Of a DNA stretch of 36,168 nucleotides, positions 17,840-26,700 are shown piece after piece. The stretch spans positions 1 to 36,168 of the forward strand of contig NZ_LAHP01000027.1 of assembly GCF_000987765.1 (NCBI RefSeq), written 5' to 3'. Position 1 is the stretch's first letter; every line of letters begins with the position of its first letter. A program made the position numbers and the translations under genes. The notes under the pieces were generated by a model that was not told the origin of the DNA, ran no database searches, and worked only from the letters and a program-made list of their open reading frames with translations. Origin of the DNA: Arsukibacterium sp. MJ3 (GTDB taxonomy: Bacteria; Pseudomonadota; Gammaproteobacteria; Enterobacterales; Alteromonadaceae).

Positions 17840-18070
17840 ATGAGTAATACCTACTTAACTACTGAAGAGCTTTCTTCGCTCATTAAGTATGACCCGAGGA
17901 CAATTCGCGAAACACTCAAAGATCGGGTGTTGCATGAAGGCGTCCACTACATACGTCCTTTTGGTGGTCGTAAGATTTTGTACATCTGGGAAGCCATCCA
18001 AAAAGACATCGCAAAACCGCAAACACAGGTAATTATTCCAATGGCAAACGGAGGTATGGCTCATGGGTAG
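17840..18070 (+). CDS. AlpA/Xis-like DNA-binding protein
   Basis: This 76-residue protein has an HTH-like N-terminus (LTTEELSSLIKYDPRTIRETL) followed by VLHEGVHYIRPFGGRKILYIWEAI, the wing-like segment of excisionase/AlpA proteins that places an integrase on its attachment site. A clear AAGGAG precedes the ATG. It overlaps the integrase by 8 bp, as xis-int pairs often do. It is transcribed away from the XRE gene and is probably repressed by it. Its role is inferred from size, wing motif and neighbour. Confidence 0.75.
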   Translation: MSNTYLTTEELSSLIKYDPRTIRETLKDRVLHEGVHYIRPFGGRKILYIWEAIQKDIAKPQTQVIIPMANGGMAHG

Positions 18071-19238
18071 TATTAGGATAAGAGGGTCAGGAAATCTGCA
18101 AATTGATTTCCGGTATATGGGCACACGCTGCCGCGAGCAGACAGCTTTGCCAGACACCGCAGCAAACCGCAAAACGTTGGCAAAGCTGTTGTCGAAAATT
18201 GAAGCGGAAATTTTGCTTGGCATCTTTGTGTACAGCAGTTATTTCCCCAACAGTAAAATGGTTGTGCGCTTTGAAAAACAGCAGCAACGTTTGCTAGCCG
18301 GTAACCGTGCTAGCAGGCTGCCAACATTGGAGGAGTTCGCCCAGATCTGGCTTGACGAAATGCAGGTTAGTTGGAGGGTGTCTTACAACAAAACAATGCG
18401 GTTGATAGTTCAGAACCGCCTGATCCCATATTTTGGGGTAATGGAGGTCGACCACATCACAAAAGCTGATCTTATCCAGTTTCGCGCCACACTCGGCAAA
18501 GTTCGTCGCGATAATGGAGAGCAGATTTCAGCAGGTTATATTAACCGTCATCTGAAAGTTATCCAGATGATTCTTTGTGAAGCAGCCGACCGGTATCAGT
18601 TTACTGCGCCGGTACGTTTAAAACCACTGAAAATGAAAAAGAGTGATGTTGATCCATTCACGCTCGATGAAGTGGAACGTTTCCTGTTGCATGCCCCAGC
18701 AGCGTTTGTTGATTACTACATTGTGCGGTTTTTTAGCGGCATGCGTACCGGCGAAATCGATGGACTAAAATGGCGCTTTGTTGATTTCGACCGGGGCATC
18801 ATTTTGGTCCGTGAAACCTGGGTTGGGGGCAGGGCGGAGTACACTAAAAATGACGGCTCTCAGCGTGAAATTATTATGTCGCAACCGGTGCGTGAGTCAC
18901 TAGAGCGTCAATTTGAGGCAACAGGGAAAGGTGAATTTGTATTTGCGACCCGCAACGGTACGCCATATAACCACCGCAATATTACCCAACGGGTATGGTA
19001 TCCGACGTTAAAAGCCTGCGGACTTCGCGAGCGGGTTCCATATCAGACTCGACATACTGCTGCCACGCTCTGGCTGGGGGCGGGTGAAAACCCGGAATGG
19101 ATTGCCCGGCAAATGGGCCATACCACGACAGAAATGTTGTTTCGGGTATATAGCCGCTTTGTGCCTAACCTAACCAGACAAGATGGTAGTGCATTCGAAA
19201 ACCTCTTACTGAAGCACTTAAAGCAGGAGGGCGCATGA
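18063..19238 (+). CDS. int: Tyrosine integrase with N-terminal arm-binding domain (DUF3596-like)
   Basis: The 391-residue integrase has three parts. An N-terminal arm-site binding domain (residues 1-60) has the MGSIRIRGSGNLQIDFRY start of the DUF3596 family. A core-binding SAM-like domain covers about 85-185, and the catalytic domain about 195-370. Catalytic residues visible are R228 (SGMRTGE), K262, R330, H353 (MGHTTTE) and nucleophile Y363 (VYSRF). The usual H of the HxxR box is Y327 (YQTR), while H331 follows; this variant occurs in active relatives. GGAGG precedes the ATG. It is not an integron integrase, as the family-specific insert is absent. Its attachment site is not identified; a tRNA-Arg 3' fragment at 30025 is a distant candidate. 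Confidence 0.9.
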   Translation: MGSIRIRGSGNLQIDFRYMGTRCREQTALPDTAANRKTLAKLLSKIEAEILLGIFVYSSYFPNSKMVVRFEKQQQRLLAGNRASRLPTLEEFAQIWLDEMQVSWRVSYNKTMRLIVQNRLIPYFGVMEVDHITKADLIQFRATLGKVRRDNGEQISAGYINRHLKVIQMILCEAADRYQFTAPVRLKPLKMKKSDVDPFTLDEVERFLLHAPAAFVDYYIVRFFSGMRTGEIDGLKWRFVDFDRGIILVRETWVGGRAEYTKNDGSQREIIMSQPVRESLERQFEATGKGEFVFATRNGTPYNHRNITQRVWYPTLKACGLRERVPYQTRHTAATLWLGAGENPEWIARQMGHTTTEMLFRVYSRFVPNLTRQDGSAFENLLLKHLKQEGA

Positions 19239-19522
19239 TGGATGTTAATAATTTACCGGTCATGCAGCAGCTCCACGCTGAGCGTGACTTAAATCGGTTA
19301 GTTCGTAACCACACTGACGTACTGTTATCAGTTTTTAAAATCGCTCCAGAGGGAACCGGTATTATTTCGTTATTTGGTAGTGGAATGGAATTCACAAATA
19401 AGGAAGCGCTGCGAGTTTGGGTTCGAAAAAACCTGCTGGATCACTCACACTACGTATGCTTGCCAACGCTACGGGATATGTTAAAGAGGGAGTTGAATGC
19501 TTTTTCGCAAGGTTGGATTTAA
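19235..19522 (+). CDS. Small unknown protein coupled to the integrase
   Basis: The 95-residue protein is not recognised. It has no membrane segment and looks helical, with a central FKIAPEGTGIISLFGSG stretch. Its ATG overlaps the integrase stop (ATGA), and GGAGG lies just upstream, so it is translated with the integrase. Integrase-coupled small proteins are often accessory recombination or regulatory factors; here the function is unknown. A second ATG three bases on is an alternative start. Confidence 0.6.
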   Translation: MMDVNNLPVMQQLHAERDLNRLVRNHTDVLLSVFKIAPEGTGIISLFGSGMEFTNKEALRVWVRKNLLDHSHYVCLPTLRDMLKRELNAFSQGWI

Positions 19523-19541
19523 AACCCAGTAATAAATAGTG

Positions 19542-19578
19542 AGGTTATGCGGGCAATATGACTTTGCTCGCATAACCT
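19542..19578. other. Long hairpin downstream of the integrase operon
   Basis: AGGTTATGCGGGCAA and TTGCTCGCATAACCT form a nearly perfect 15-bp stem (one G-T wobble) around a 7-nt loop. There is no trailing T-run, so it is not a standard terminator. It may be an RNA-stabilising hairpin, a recombination site or an insertion remnant. The rest of the 19523-19683 gap shows nothing else. Confidence 0.5.
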
Positions 19579-19683
19579 TGCGTGTATTGTAGTACTATCC
19601 TGTTTGACAACTTTCTGCCAGATTGTAGCAGCCCGCAGCTAAAATCGATAGCTGAGACAATGTAATTGATTGGGAAGTCCATA

Positions 19684-19711
19684 TTACACAAATACCAGTT
19701 TTGACTATAAT
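19684..19711 (+). promoter_or_regulatory. Sigma70-type promoter for the small gene pair
   Basis: A consensus -10, TATAAT (19706-19711), follows a weak -35, TTACAC (19684-19689), with a 16-bp spacer. The chosen start codon at 19742 is 30 bp downstream. The reading frame can be extended upstream to 19670, but this would overlap the promoter. Confidence 0.4.
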
Positions 19712-19741
19712 CAAAAGAAAGCAAATCAAGAGCCAACGACT

Positions 19742-20062
19742 ATGCCTTATTGCCAGACAGCATTTCAAATTGTGAAGCTAGATCAGGTTGAAAGTCTGCT
19801 AACAGTTTTTGCCCAAGAGTGCTTCATCGGAGGGCAGGCTGCTCATCAGCTAGATGATGGCACTTTCTCGATTGACGCAGGGGAAAACGATGTTCGGGCT
19901 ATCTATGATGAAGACAATACAGCCATAAGATTCTTCTGCCGCTACAAACGTGACATGAAGTTTTACGACAACAAACTACAGACATTTGCCGCCAAGCATG
20001 GGATTGATATAGCTGTCGCCTGTTTACAACTTAATTCGAACAATGGCGGGACTATATTGTGA
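19742..20062 (+). CDS. Unknown small protein, first of a coupled pair
   Basis: The 106-residue protein is not recognised. It is predicted soluble, with acidic segments in the middle (IDAGENDVRAIYDEDN) and a basic stretch (CRYKRDMKFYDNK). A consensus -10 box lies 30 bp upstream of the ATG at 19742; the Shine-Dalgarno is weak (AAGAG). Its stop overlaps the GTG start of the next gene, so the pair is co-translated. Two small coupled genes in accessory DNA could be a toxin-antitoxin pair, but no family motif supports that. Confidence 0.55.
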   Translation: MPYCQTAFQIVKLDQVESLLTVFAQECFIGGQAAHQLDDGTFSIDAGENDVRAIYDEDNTAIRFFCRYKRDMKFYDNKLQTFAAKHGIDIAVACLQLNSNNGGTIL

Positions 20063-20274
20063 CCAAACAACTTGATGTTCTGGCGTTGGCTCAAGAAGTT
20101 GAGCGAGACTGTCAATCTGGGAAATTAAGCCGTGAGTTGCTAGGTCAGGGGCAAGTGCTTTACGGTAAGAGCCTTCAATACCCTGATTATCTCCAACGTA
20201 TCACTCCTGATGGCAAAAAATCACTCGGTCACTGGCGGAGTGGTGAGTTTGAAGAAGTAATAAGTCTGCTTTAA
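20059..20274 (+). CDS. Unknown small protein, second of a coupled pair
   Basis: The 71-residue protein starts with GTG overlapping the upstream stop (GTGA). No known domain is seen. A mixed-charge helix (VLALAQEVERDCQSGKL) precedes a short basic segment (ITPDGKKSLGHWRSGEF). Coupling to the upstream gene is the only contextual clue. It runs into the 3' end of a decayed HTH gene on the opposite strand. Confidence 0.5.
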   Translation: MTKQLDVLALAQEVERDCQSGKLSRELLGQGQVLYGKSLQYPDYLQRITPDGKKSLGHWRSGEFEEVISLL

Positions 20275-20349
20275 AACAACGCTCGGCAGTGCAGTTTGCA
20301 ACGTGTGCTGAAATTAAGCTCGGAAAGAGCAGTGAGCGTCTGTTTTCTT

Positions 20350-20437
20350 TAGGTGACTCATCAAGCCATTTATCCAGGTCTTCCTTTAAGAGGCGTATCG
20401 AGCGTCTAATTTTGATAAATGGCGGGGCAGGCGTTCG
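20350..20437 (-). pseudogene. Remnant of an excisionase-type HTH protein
   Basis: On the minus strand, RTPAPPFIKIRRSIRLLKEDL followed by DKWLDES matches the C-terminal half of HTH_17/AlpA-type DNA-binding proteins, where the wing reads close to PPFIKIGRSIRYLKEDLD. The first recognition helices are missing and the open frame (20494-20201) continues into unrelated sequence, so this looks like a decayed regulator from another integrated element. Confidence 0.45.
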
Positions 20438-20547
20438 ATTAGCTTTGCTTCTCTCTTTTCTGAATTGTAGTGACTCATATCTGATCTGACACATTCTTCT
20501 AAAAGTTTAGATTTAATCTGACAGGCAGTTATGAGCGAAAAGCGGAA

Positions 20548-20636
20548 GTAACGCCCAAATTTAGCGCGTAAAGTCGCGCAGCAGGTTGACGTCGCAGCCA
20601 GCGATTTTTGCTGGCGATAAAATTTTTTTGTTAGCG
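20548..20636 (-). other. attC-like recombination site after the PIN-like gene
   Basis: Read on the minus strand, CTAACAAAAAAATTT just at the stop codon of the PIN-like gene pairs imperfectly with AAATTTGGGCGTTAC about 75 bp on, and an internal GCCAGC/GCTGGC hairpin lies between. Start (TAACAAA) and end (GGGCGTTA) resemble Vibrio-repeat attC sites, and the stop codon falls within the site as is usual for gene cassettes. The core triplets are partly degenerate. Confidence 0.4.
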
Positions 20637-21176
20637 GCGGTACTCAACGCTATCACCCGAAACCGAAATGACATTATCACTAACAAGCTGATTTAAATAA
20701 CCTTGTATAGCAAGTTCATTGCCTTTGATTCGCATGTGTGAGGCAATATGGTTGCGTAGCGATGCTACTTTTTTAGGCCGCTTATCTTTGGGCTTTGATG
20801 TCAAACTTTGTAGCAATTTTGCACTGATATTTTCCACATTAGCAAGTTTGATATGCTTGCAGGTACGGCCATTAGCTTTTATGTGAGCAATCAGTGGAGT
20901 AAAACCATTGTCATTTGAGATTATGTCGAAAGTAAGGTCTTTACCGGCAGCGCTATCGTAACGTCCGAGATAATAAGATAAATGAAAATCCAGGTTATTT
21001 GACTGCGTTGCCTTAAGCTGAACAATGACTATTTCCAGTGGTATATCGTATTTTTTCTCACCAAAATCTATTTTGGGTTGTTTAGCGCCAAGGAATACAA
21101 TGATTTTCTGATAAGCCGAAAGGTCTATTTTTTCTAAATTGCCGATGTTTTCGTAATCAATAAATGCCCACTTCAC
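20631..21176 (-). CDS. PIN-like/NYN-domain protein, probable RNase
   Basis: The 181-residue protein has a PIN-like (NYN-type) nuclease fold in its first 115 residues. It shows AFIDYENIGNL with acidic D7/E9, LDFHLSYYLGRYD with a middle Asp, and DIISNDNGFTPLIAHI with the last acidic cluster. The C-terminal 65 residues are basic (KPKDKRPKKVASLRNHI) and look like an RNA-binding or winged-helix tail. It starts with GTG after a good AAAAAGGAG. Both flanks carry attC-like sequence, and its stop sits in the downstream site, so it is best read as a gene cassette. Action on RNA is inferred from the family. Confidence 0.75.
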   Translation of the reverse strand: MKWAFIDYENIGNLEKIDLSAYQKIIVFLGAKQPKIDFGEKKYDIPLEIVIVQLKATQSNNLDFHLSYYLGRYDSAAGKDLTFDIISNDNGFTPLIAHIKANGRTCKHIKLANVENISAKLLQSLTSKPKDKRPKKVASLRNHIASHMRIKGNELAIQGYLNQLVSDNVISVSGDSVEYRR

Positions 21177-21195
21177 TGTGATAACTCCTTTTTAG

Positions 21196-21518
21196 CGCTA
21201 ACAGTTATTATGTAGACTTCTCAGTAACATCCGAAAGCCTACGCAAATTCATACCCATGAGTTTACCGAAAATCAATAACTTGAAAAGCCCATCACGCAC
21301 TAAATTTACTTTATATTTAAAAGAAGGATTAACATGGCTCGTGCATTTAAATGGCTGGCTACTGGGCAATTCTAGGCCGAATCAAACCGGGCTAAATGTT
21401 CGGTTTTGGCACTGACCGGTCATAACTGGTGAAAGGCAGCCAAGATCGAAAAGCGGAATTTTACGCTGCTAATCAGTTGCTACGCTTTTACGTCGGCTTA
21501 ATTAACCCTGTTAGGTCA
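21196..21518 (-). other. Degenerate attC-like/cassette remnant between two cassettes
   Basis: On the minus strand, directly after the upstream gene, ACCTAAC (21512-21518) fits the RYYYAAC core. GTTAGCG (21196-21202) just before the Shine-Dalgarno of the PIN-like gene resembles the closing core, although its last bases do not fit. The 320 bp between is too long for one attC, so a decayed cassette may lie within. TTCCGCTTTTCG is shared with the flank of the attC-like site at 20548-20636. Confidence 0.3.
21334..21375 (+). CDS. 13-codon open frame with a strong Shine-Dalgarno
   Basis: AGAAGGA is ideally spaced before an ATG at 21334. The frame reads MARAFKWLATGQF and stops. It could be a leader peptide, the preserved start of a truncated cassette gene, or chance. 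It lies on the opposite strand to the neighbouring cassette genes. Confidence 0.2.
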   Translation: MARAFKWLATGQF

Positions 21519-21519
21519 G

Positions 21520-22095
21520 TCATTCTCGCCCAAGGAATTCACCCTCTTCACTAAGTACATAAGTTGAAACTCTGAAGATAAATCTAGGCCCTGAGTGATC
21601 GTTAATGATTTGCAAATGTCCGCCACATTCGTGCCGGAAGTTACACACTATGTTGCTCTCAGTGTTAAACGTTAACGGGGCAGTTCTGTCAGACCAGCAC
21701 TTTAGGCATCTTGCTTTCGATTTCCGGTTCTCCAAAATTTTTAGCCATTCGCCAAGATTATCTATCTCATTGTCCAGCCTCATAAGCTTAGACTTCAACT
21801 GTCGTTTCTCTGGACGGTATCGAAAAATTGATAGAAGACCACTACTCAACTTATTCTGACGATAGTGTGTTTTAAGCCGTTCGCGCTTTTTTGAAACTAA
21901 CTCCTCGCGTAACTCGACTTGGTCTATTTGTTCGATGTCGGAATAGCTTGCACAACCGAAACACCATCCTTTGGCACGCCCAGTCTCGATAGTTTTACCA
22001 TTCTTGGTTTGATATCGAATCAGTATAGGCCGATACATCTCAAGCGTTTTATAATCGCAACCAGTGCATACAATTCGTCCTGAATCTATTGACAT
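21520..22095 (-). CDS. Unknown cysteine-rich (zinc-binding) protein, cassette gene
   Basis: The 191-residue protein is not assigned to a family. It carries three CxxC pairs, CTGC near the N-terminus, CFGC around residue 47 and CLKC around residue 130, and a further isolated Cys and CGG near the end. These suggest two zinc-binding modules around a long charged helix (EELVSKKRERLKTHYRQ). A GAGGGAGA Shine-Dalgarno precedes the ATG, starting 35 bp after the core of a clear attC-like site, exactly as in integron cassettes. Function unknown; nucleic-acid binding is plausible. Confidence 0.65.
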   Translation of the reverse strand: MSIDSGRIVCTGCDYKTLEMYRPILIRYQTKNGKTIETGRAKGWCFGCASYSDIEQIDQVELREELVSKKRERLKTHYRQNKLSSGLLSIFRYRPEKRQLKSKLMRLDNEIDNLGEWLKILENRKSKARCLKCWSDRTAPLTFNTESNIVCNFRHECGGHLQIINDHSGPRFIFRVSTYVLSEEGEFLGRE

Positions 22096-22129
22096 GGCGA
22101 TCTCCCTCTTTGAACAGAATAGCCACTTT

Positions 22130-22200
22130 GTATCTAACGTTTGGTTAGTTGGCGGGTTTTAGCGCGTCCCTTAACCAAACGGTTTGAACAACTGCTATAC
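22130..22200 (-). other. attC-like site between two cassette genes
   Basis: Read on the minus strand the site ends in GTTAGATAC (22130-22138), a perfect GTTRRRY core. It contains a perfect 10-bp inverted repeat CGTTTGGTTA/TAACCAAACG (22138-22147 and 22172-22181). It begins with GTATAGCAGTTGTTCAAACC, which mirrors the start of the aadA attC apart from a degenerate RYYYAAC. Length is 71 bp. It starts two bases past the stop of the upstream gene and is followed by the next gene's ribosome-binding site. Confidence 0.6.
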
Positions 22201-22202
22201 AC

Positions 22203-23210
22203 TCATAGGTAATTTTTTAACTCGCCAATGAGGTCTAATGCTTCGGACTTATTAAGATATGGCACTTTAATTGTTCTTGCCCAATAAAAACTCTTTTCGG
22301 TGAACTCGGCAACCTTTGCAAACGGCATTGCTTTAAGTGGCATCCCTCTGCTTAATCGTGGAGTAAGGAATTCAACATCTCGATAAAGTGTGTATTCGTC
22401 TGGGGCTTTAACTTCACCTTTGACTTTCGCTGCAGCAATTATTCCATAGCCTTTGTGTGAGAAAAAAACAATATCGCCAATATGGACATGAGTAACGAAA
22501 CGTTTTGCTTCGCCGTATGCCTCAAGGCGACCATTCTCCATCATGGACCAAATGGACTCTTCGTCCCAGCTACGGTTGGTATCAAACAAAACCCCTTTAA
22601 CGTCACTAGGATTTTTATGCCTATCGTAAGGCGGAGCAAAAAACTCGAAATATTTTTCGCCGCCTAGCTCATAAACTCTGTAAGGAAGAAACTCAATGGA
22701 AACCCCACTTTTCTTCCAGTAATCAACTGCTGAAATTAACGAGTCATCTGCAGCGCTGCCTATTATTACTAGATGCTGCTTTTTGTTGATTTCTTTAGGT
22801 TCTAATTTGTGTTCTAAGCTAAAGGCTTCCCTGTGGGCGTCTACTAGAGATATTTTTGAGTCGCTGTATTCTTGATATTTTCTTTCAATTTTTTGGTAAG
22901 TCCATTGACCGGAGTCTTGCGCATACCGCAAGGCTTGCTGGACTGCACCGTCTCCTGCTGAGGCTCTTTTAAGCTCGAAAATGACTAACTCGCCCGTCTC
23001 GTTAAGTGCATATATATCAGCTTCTGACTGCCATTGCCGCTCTTGAAATATCGGCATTAATTTAGCGTCCTCAAACAAAACATCTAATATATTTTGTGCG
23101 ATGAGGTTTTCTAGGTCTTTTTCTAATTTCCCAAAGCTAGAGAAATCCTTGAATTCAACCGGATCTATTTTCTCAAATACACCATTGTGACCTTCGATTC
23201 TATAAAGCAC
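22203..23210 (-). CDS. PD-(D/E)XK nuclease-like protein with C-terminal EVE-like domain
   Basis: The 335-residue protein combines two parts. Residues 30-160 form a restriction-endonuclease-like (NucS/DUF91-type) core: SEADIYALNETGELVIFELKR gives D65, E79 and K81 of the D-ExK motif, with Q91 downstream. Residues about 205-330 resemble an EVE/PUA-like domain (HIGDIVFFSHKGYGIIAAAKV), which in other proteins reads modified bases. The combination suggests a modification-dependent nuclease. The start is GTG after AAGGA. It is the most upstream cassette on the minus strand, and its stop abuts the attC-like site. Confidence 0.7.
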   Translation of the reverse strand: MLYRIEGHNGVFEKIDPVEFKDFSSFGKLEKDLENLIAQNILDVLFEDAKLMPIFQERQWQSEADIYALNETGELVIFELKRASAGDGAVQQALRYAQDSGQWTYQKIERKYQEYSDSKISLVDAHREAFSLEHKLEPKEINKKQHLVIIGSAADDSLISAVDYWKKSGVSIEFLPYRVYELGGEKYFEFFAPPYDRHKNPSDVKGVLFDTNRSWDEESIWSMMENGRLEAYGEAKRFVTHVHIGDIVFFSHKGYGIIAAAKVKGEVKAPDEYTLYRDVEFLTPRLSRGMPLKAMPFAKVAEFTEKSFYWARTIKVPYLNKSEALDLIGELKNYL

Positions 23211-23740
23211 TTCGGAATCCTTGTGAGCGTATAATTTAGTCTGCCACTACAAACCGACATTAACAAAAATTCATGTCGTACGACATTACGTTATTTTCTT
23301 TGCAGCATGCCATCCTTTGAGCTCATTTTAAGCAGTTTCTAAATTCACGCCATACTGGTTACTTATTCAGTGTATGTTTTTCAGGCATGTTGAATAATCT
23401 GTGTCGGCATTTTGAATCGCGCGGCCCAAGTTGTCGTAAAATCGCTCTAAAATAGAGCTGAAGCATTGCCGTGATGAATATACCTTTTGAGCATTGTGAA
23501 AATTTTTTTGATTTTAGTTTTAGGGTCAGAACAAAATTAAACTATATTTGGCACTGCACTGACCGTCAGATTTTATCATGCTCTTTAATGGAAATTGTTA
23601 GATAGTGTTGAGTCTAATCCATTTGAATTGCTGCAGATAAGACAGGCTCATGCCGATGTACTTTGCGTTTTGATCTCACTAAAGACACGTTTTCCATATT
23701 GATTGATGACTAGGCGGTTTGTACGCTTGGTCCTTCCAGC
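23211..23740. other. 530-bp gap before the recombinase trio's 3' end
   Basis: No convincing gene is visible. The right end, running into the recombinase gene, holds two direct copies of a TGACACCAT motif (in ATTGACACCATA near 23739 and TCTGACACCATA near 23775). Related TGACAC motifs lie in the operator upstream of the same operon. These are candidates for a mobile-element boundary. Confidence 0.3.
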
Positions 23741-26700
23741 TTAGATTGACACCATAAACAGCAAATATAACCCAAATCTGACACCATATTCGCTAGGTCT
23801 GCGGCGATGTTGAAATTGACTCTTCCCTCGCGCTAACCTTTTTCGCTGACGCGAGACGTCTGAGCCTTTGTTCGCGACAAAATCAATCGCGAGATACCCT
23901 TCTGGAGCATATTCTTTATTAGTACGGTTATCCCTGAACGGAGTTTGCCAGTTAGCCAGTGACCAGCTTTGCCACTGCAATTCGCGCTGTTCAGAATTAA
24001 GTGGTGCTCGTGAAACCAGCGTGAAGCGCATTCTTTGGGTGACAGCAAAGGCTTTTTTGAACACATGTATCGCATTGATAAAACGATGCAATGTCGTTAC
24101 TTCATAAAACCGAAAATGTGGCCAGATAACCGAGCAGGAGGTTATCGCGTAGCGGGCGGCCCAAAAAATTTCGCCCTGCTCTTGCTTTGTCAATTGATTA
24201 AACTCTTTAGCCATGCGAAGGGCGATATTAAGGCTTTTTGCGCTAGCAGGTGGAGCAGGCAGCTCTGCGATAGCAGAGATATTCACTCTGGCGCTGTCTT
24301 TGTAGATAAAGCGTTTGTGATTGCGGGAGCGTTTTTTGTGTTCGAATTGCGATGCTTCATTAAACTGTTGACTGAAAAAATATGCCGCGTTATCACAAGC
24401 CTGTATTAGACGACTGAGCTCAATGTTGGCTTCTTCTGCACATATCTCTTTGGGTATGCCATGGTTAATAAATCGAATCAAAGCACGATAAATATCCAGC
24501 TCCAGCACTTGATGGTTAACGGATAGATCCAGGGAGCCCGGAAGGCGAGCAGTTGTTTTTTGCCAGTGTTCTAGCTGTATTGGGGCACACTGTTTTAACA
24601 GTTTACGTGCAGCGTAGCCTGCCATGCCCAGGTAAGCCGGAACAGGGTTTGTCGTTTCGATACGAGCACGGGTTGCTGTGCGCACATCCACACCTGCAAG
24701 TGCAGCTTCAGCTTCACGGCTTATATTAGGGGTACTGTTATTTAATTCCATCCAGATAAGCCAGCTCGCACTATGGATGTAGTGAAATAATGTCATGCCC
24801 GGCCCGGCATGACCGATCATGGCACTAATGGTGTGAAGCACTTTCCTGGTGGGTTGCCTTTCAGTAAGGTGTAAAAGTACCGACTTGGCTTTTTTCAGAT
24901 GTACAAATTCAGAGGCGCTTTTTAGTATGTCGATTGGCGGCGGGTACTCATTAGATGGTTTTTCCTGCCAGTTCCATAGCATCCAGGTGGCAAATGAATG
25001 ACGCAGATGATGGAAACGGAAACTATCATCTCCGGTAATGCGTTTTAACAATATTGTCAGTGGTTCAAATAGTAATCCTTCTAGTACTAACGGCCGACCA
25101 GAGGTGCCTAATGGCGGCTGATCACCAAAATAAAACAAGTAAGGTGAATGCTCGGTACCGAATTTTTGTCTTGCTTTGAGGTATTCGAAAAAAATAACCT
25201 TTTCTGCATCATTCAATAGTAACCCGAAAGGAATGCGCCGCTCCGCTGAAGTTGTCTTAAGAGACCGCTGCTCATGCGGCGTGATATAAAGTGTTGCGTA
25301 ATCAGAGAGCCTATCCGATTTTGCATCTGTCGGAATTTCAATATCCTGCAGGCGCAAAAAGTACACTTCGCGCCGTCGCAGACCACAGCGAAAACCTAAT
25401 ATTAAAAGTAATATTAGTGCTCTGGTCTGTAAATAACTGAGTCCTGACTGCTGCTCTGTACTGTTAAGTAAAAAGTCACAGGCGTGACGATATTCCCAAG
25501 GCATTAAAATATTGGCGTCAACCGTTAGTGCTTCAAGTCGCTGGCTTTTGGCAATGTATTGTTGAAACAGATGACAGGGTGACACCTGATATGTCACCTC
25601 CAGATAGATGTGAAAGTCCCTTAAAATCCGGGCCCGTTTAGTTTGAGAAATTAAGCTGGTTCCTTCATCTATAAGTTGTATATAAAGCTCTGATAATTCA
25701 TCGGGCTCGATGTCGATCGGATTACGCTCAGCAAATGCCAACATCAAGGGGTTGGCAATGGTATCCAGATAGCTGGCTATGGTGCTGGGAGACAACTTAC
25801 CTGACCAGCGGCTTTGTGATGTCAGACGTACACTGGCCCAATGCAGCAGATAATGCAAAGCTCGGGGTAAATAGGTGTTCTCTTTTAGTTTTGTTTGAAT
25901 CTCTTTAGCCACGTTTGAGTGCATTTGCTGTCGGGACTGGTTTGGTTTAGCTGGATCACGTTTCAGTTGACGTAAAAGAGCTTTAATCTCTTTCAAGCAT
26001 GCCAGTGTTTGTTGCTGATCGTACTGTCGAGTATGGGACGCATAACCAATGGGGGTAATATTCAATATCTTGTTGCCTTCATCGGGTATTACGGATGTTT
26101 TAACTAGATCCAGTGCTGGCGATTTCTTACTTATTAGCCGGTAAAATACCTGTGGTTTAAGCGTAAGGTTGGGTTGTGCCCCTGTCAGGAGCGACAATGA
26201 AAACGGTGAGATTTCTAGGCTGAGTCTGCTGTTGATCGCCTGGACCAGCCAGCTAAACCGTAATTTGGTTTTTAGGTTAAGCTTGGCACCTTGCAAGTAG
26301 GTCTGAAGGCATTTTAGCGTATCCAGCTCAGAAGATTTCTGCTCATGCTCCTGTTCGGAATACCAGTGATTAATCAATTGAACCGTCATGTTATCAGGTT
26401 GCCAGATATGTGTTTCACCGGCAGCACCTTGTAGTTCAAACCAGAGCAGCTTTTTGTAAGACTGAGGTTGGCCGCTGAGTAGTAATGTTTTGAGGCTGTT
26501 CAGGTAATCTTTTCGTAGCAGTCCACCATAGCGCATCGCGCTGTAGAGTAGCCTGCCTAGATAAGATCGATACTGATTCTGGCTCTCCGTAAGGTTGCTA
26601 TGAAAGAAGTCATCTAGCCTTTCAATAATATGAATATCGCTTAGGCTGCTTTGTTTTGCGGGTGGTGCAGGGCGCTTTAATTTAACCGGAGCACTTATAG

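Noticed and set aside
18063..19238. Integron integrase for the cassette-like genes
   Set aside because: It has an N-terminal arm-binding domain and lacks the IntI-specific insert; it belongs with the XRE and Xis-like genes.
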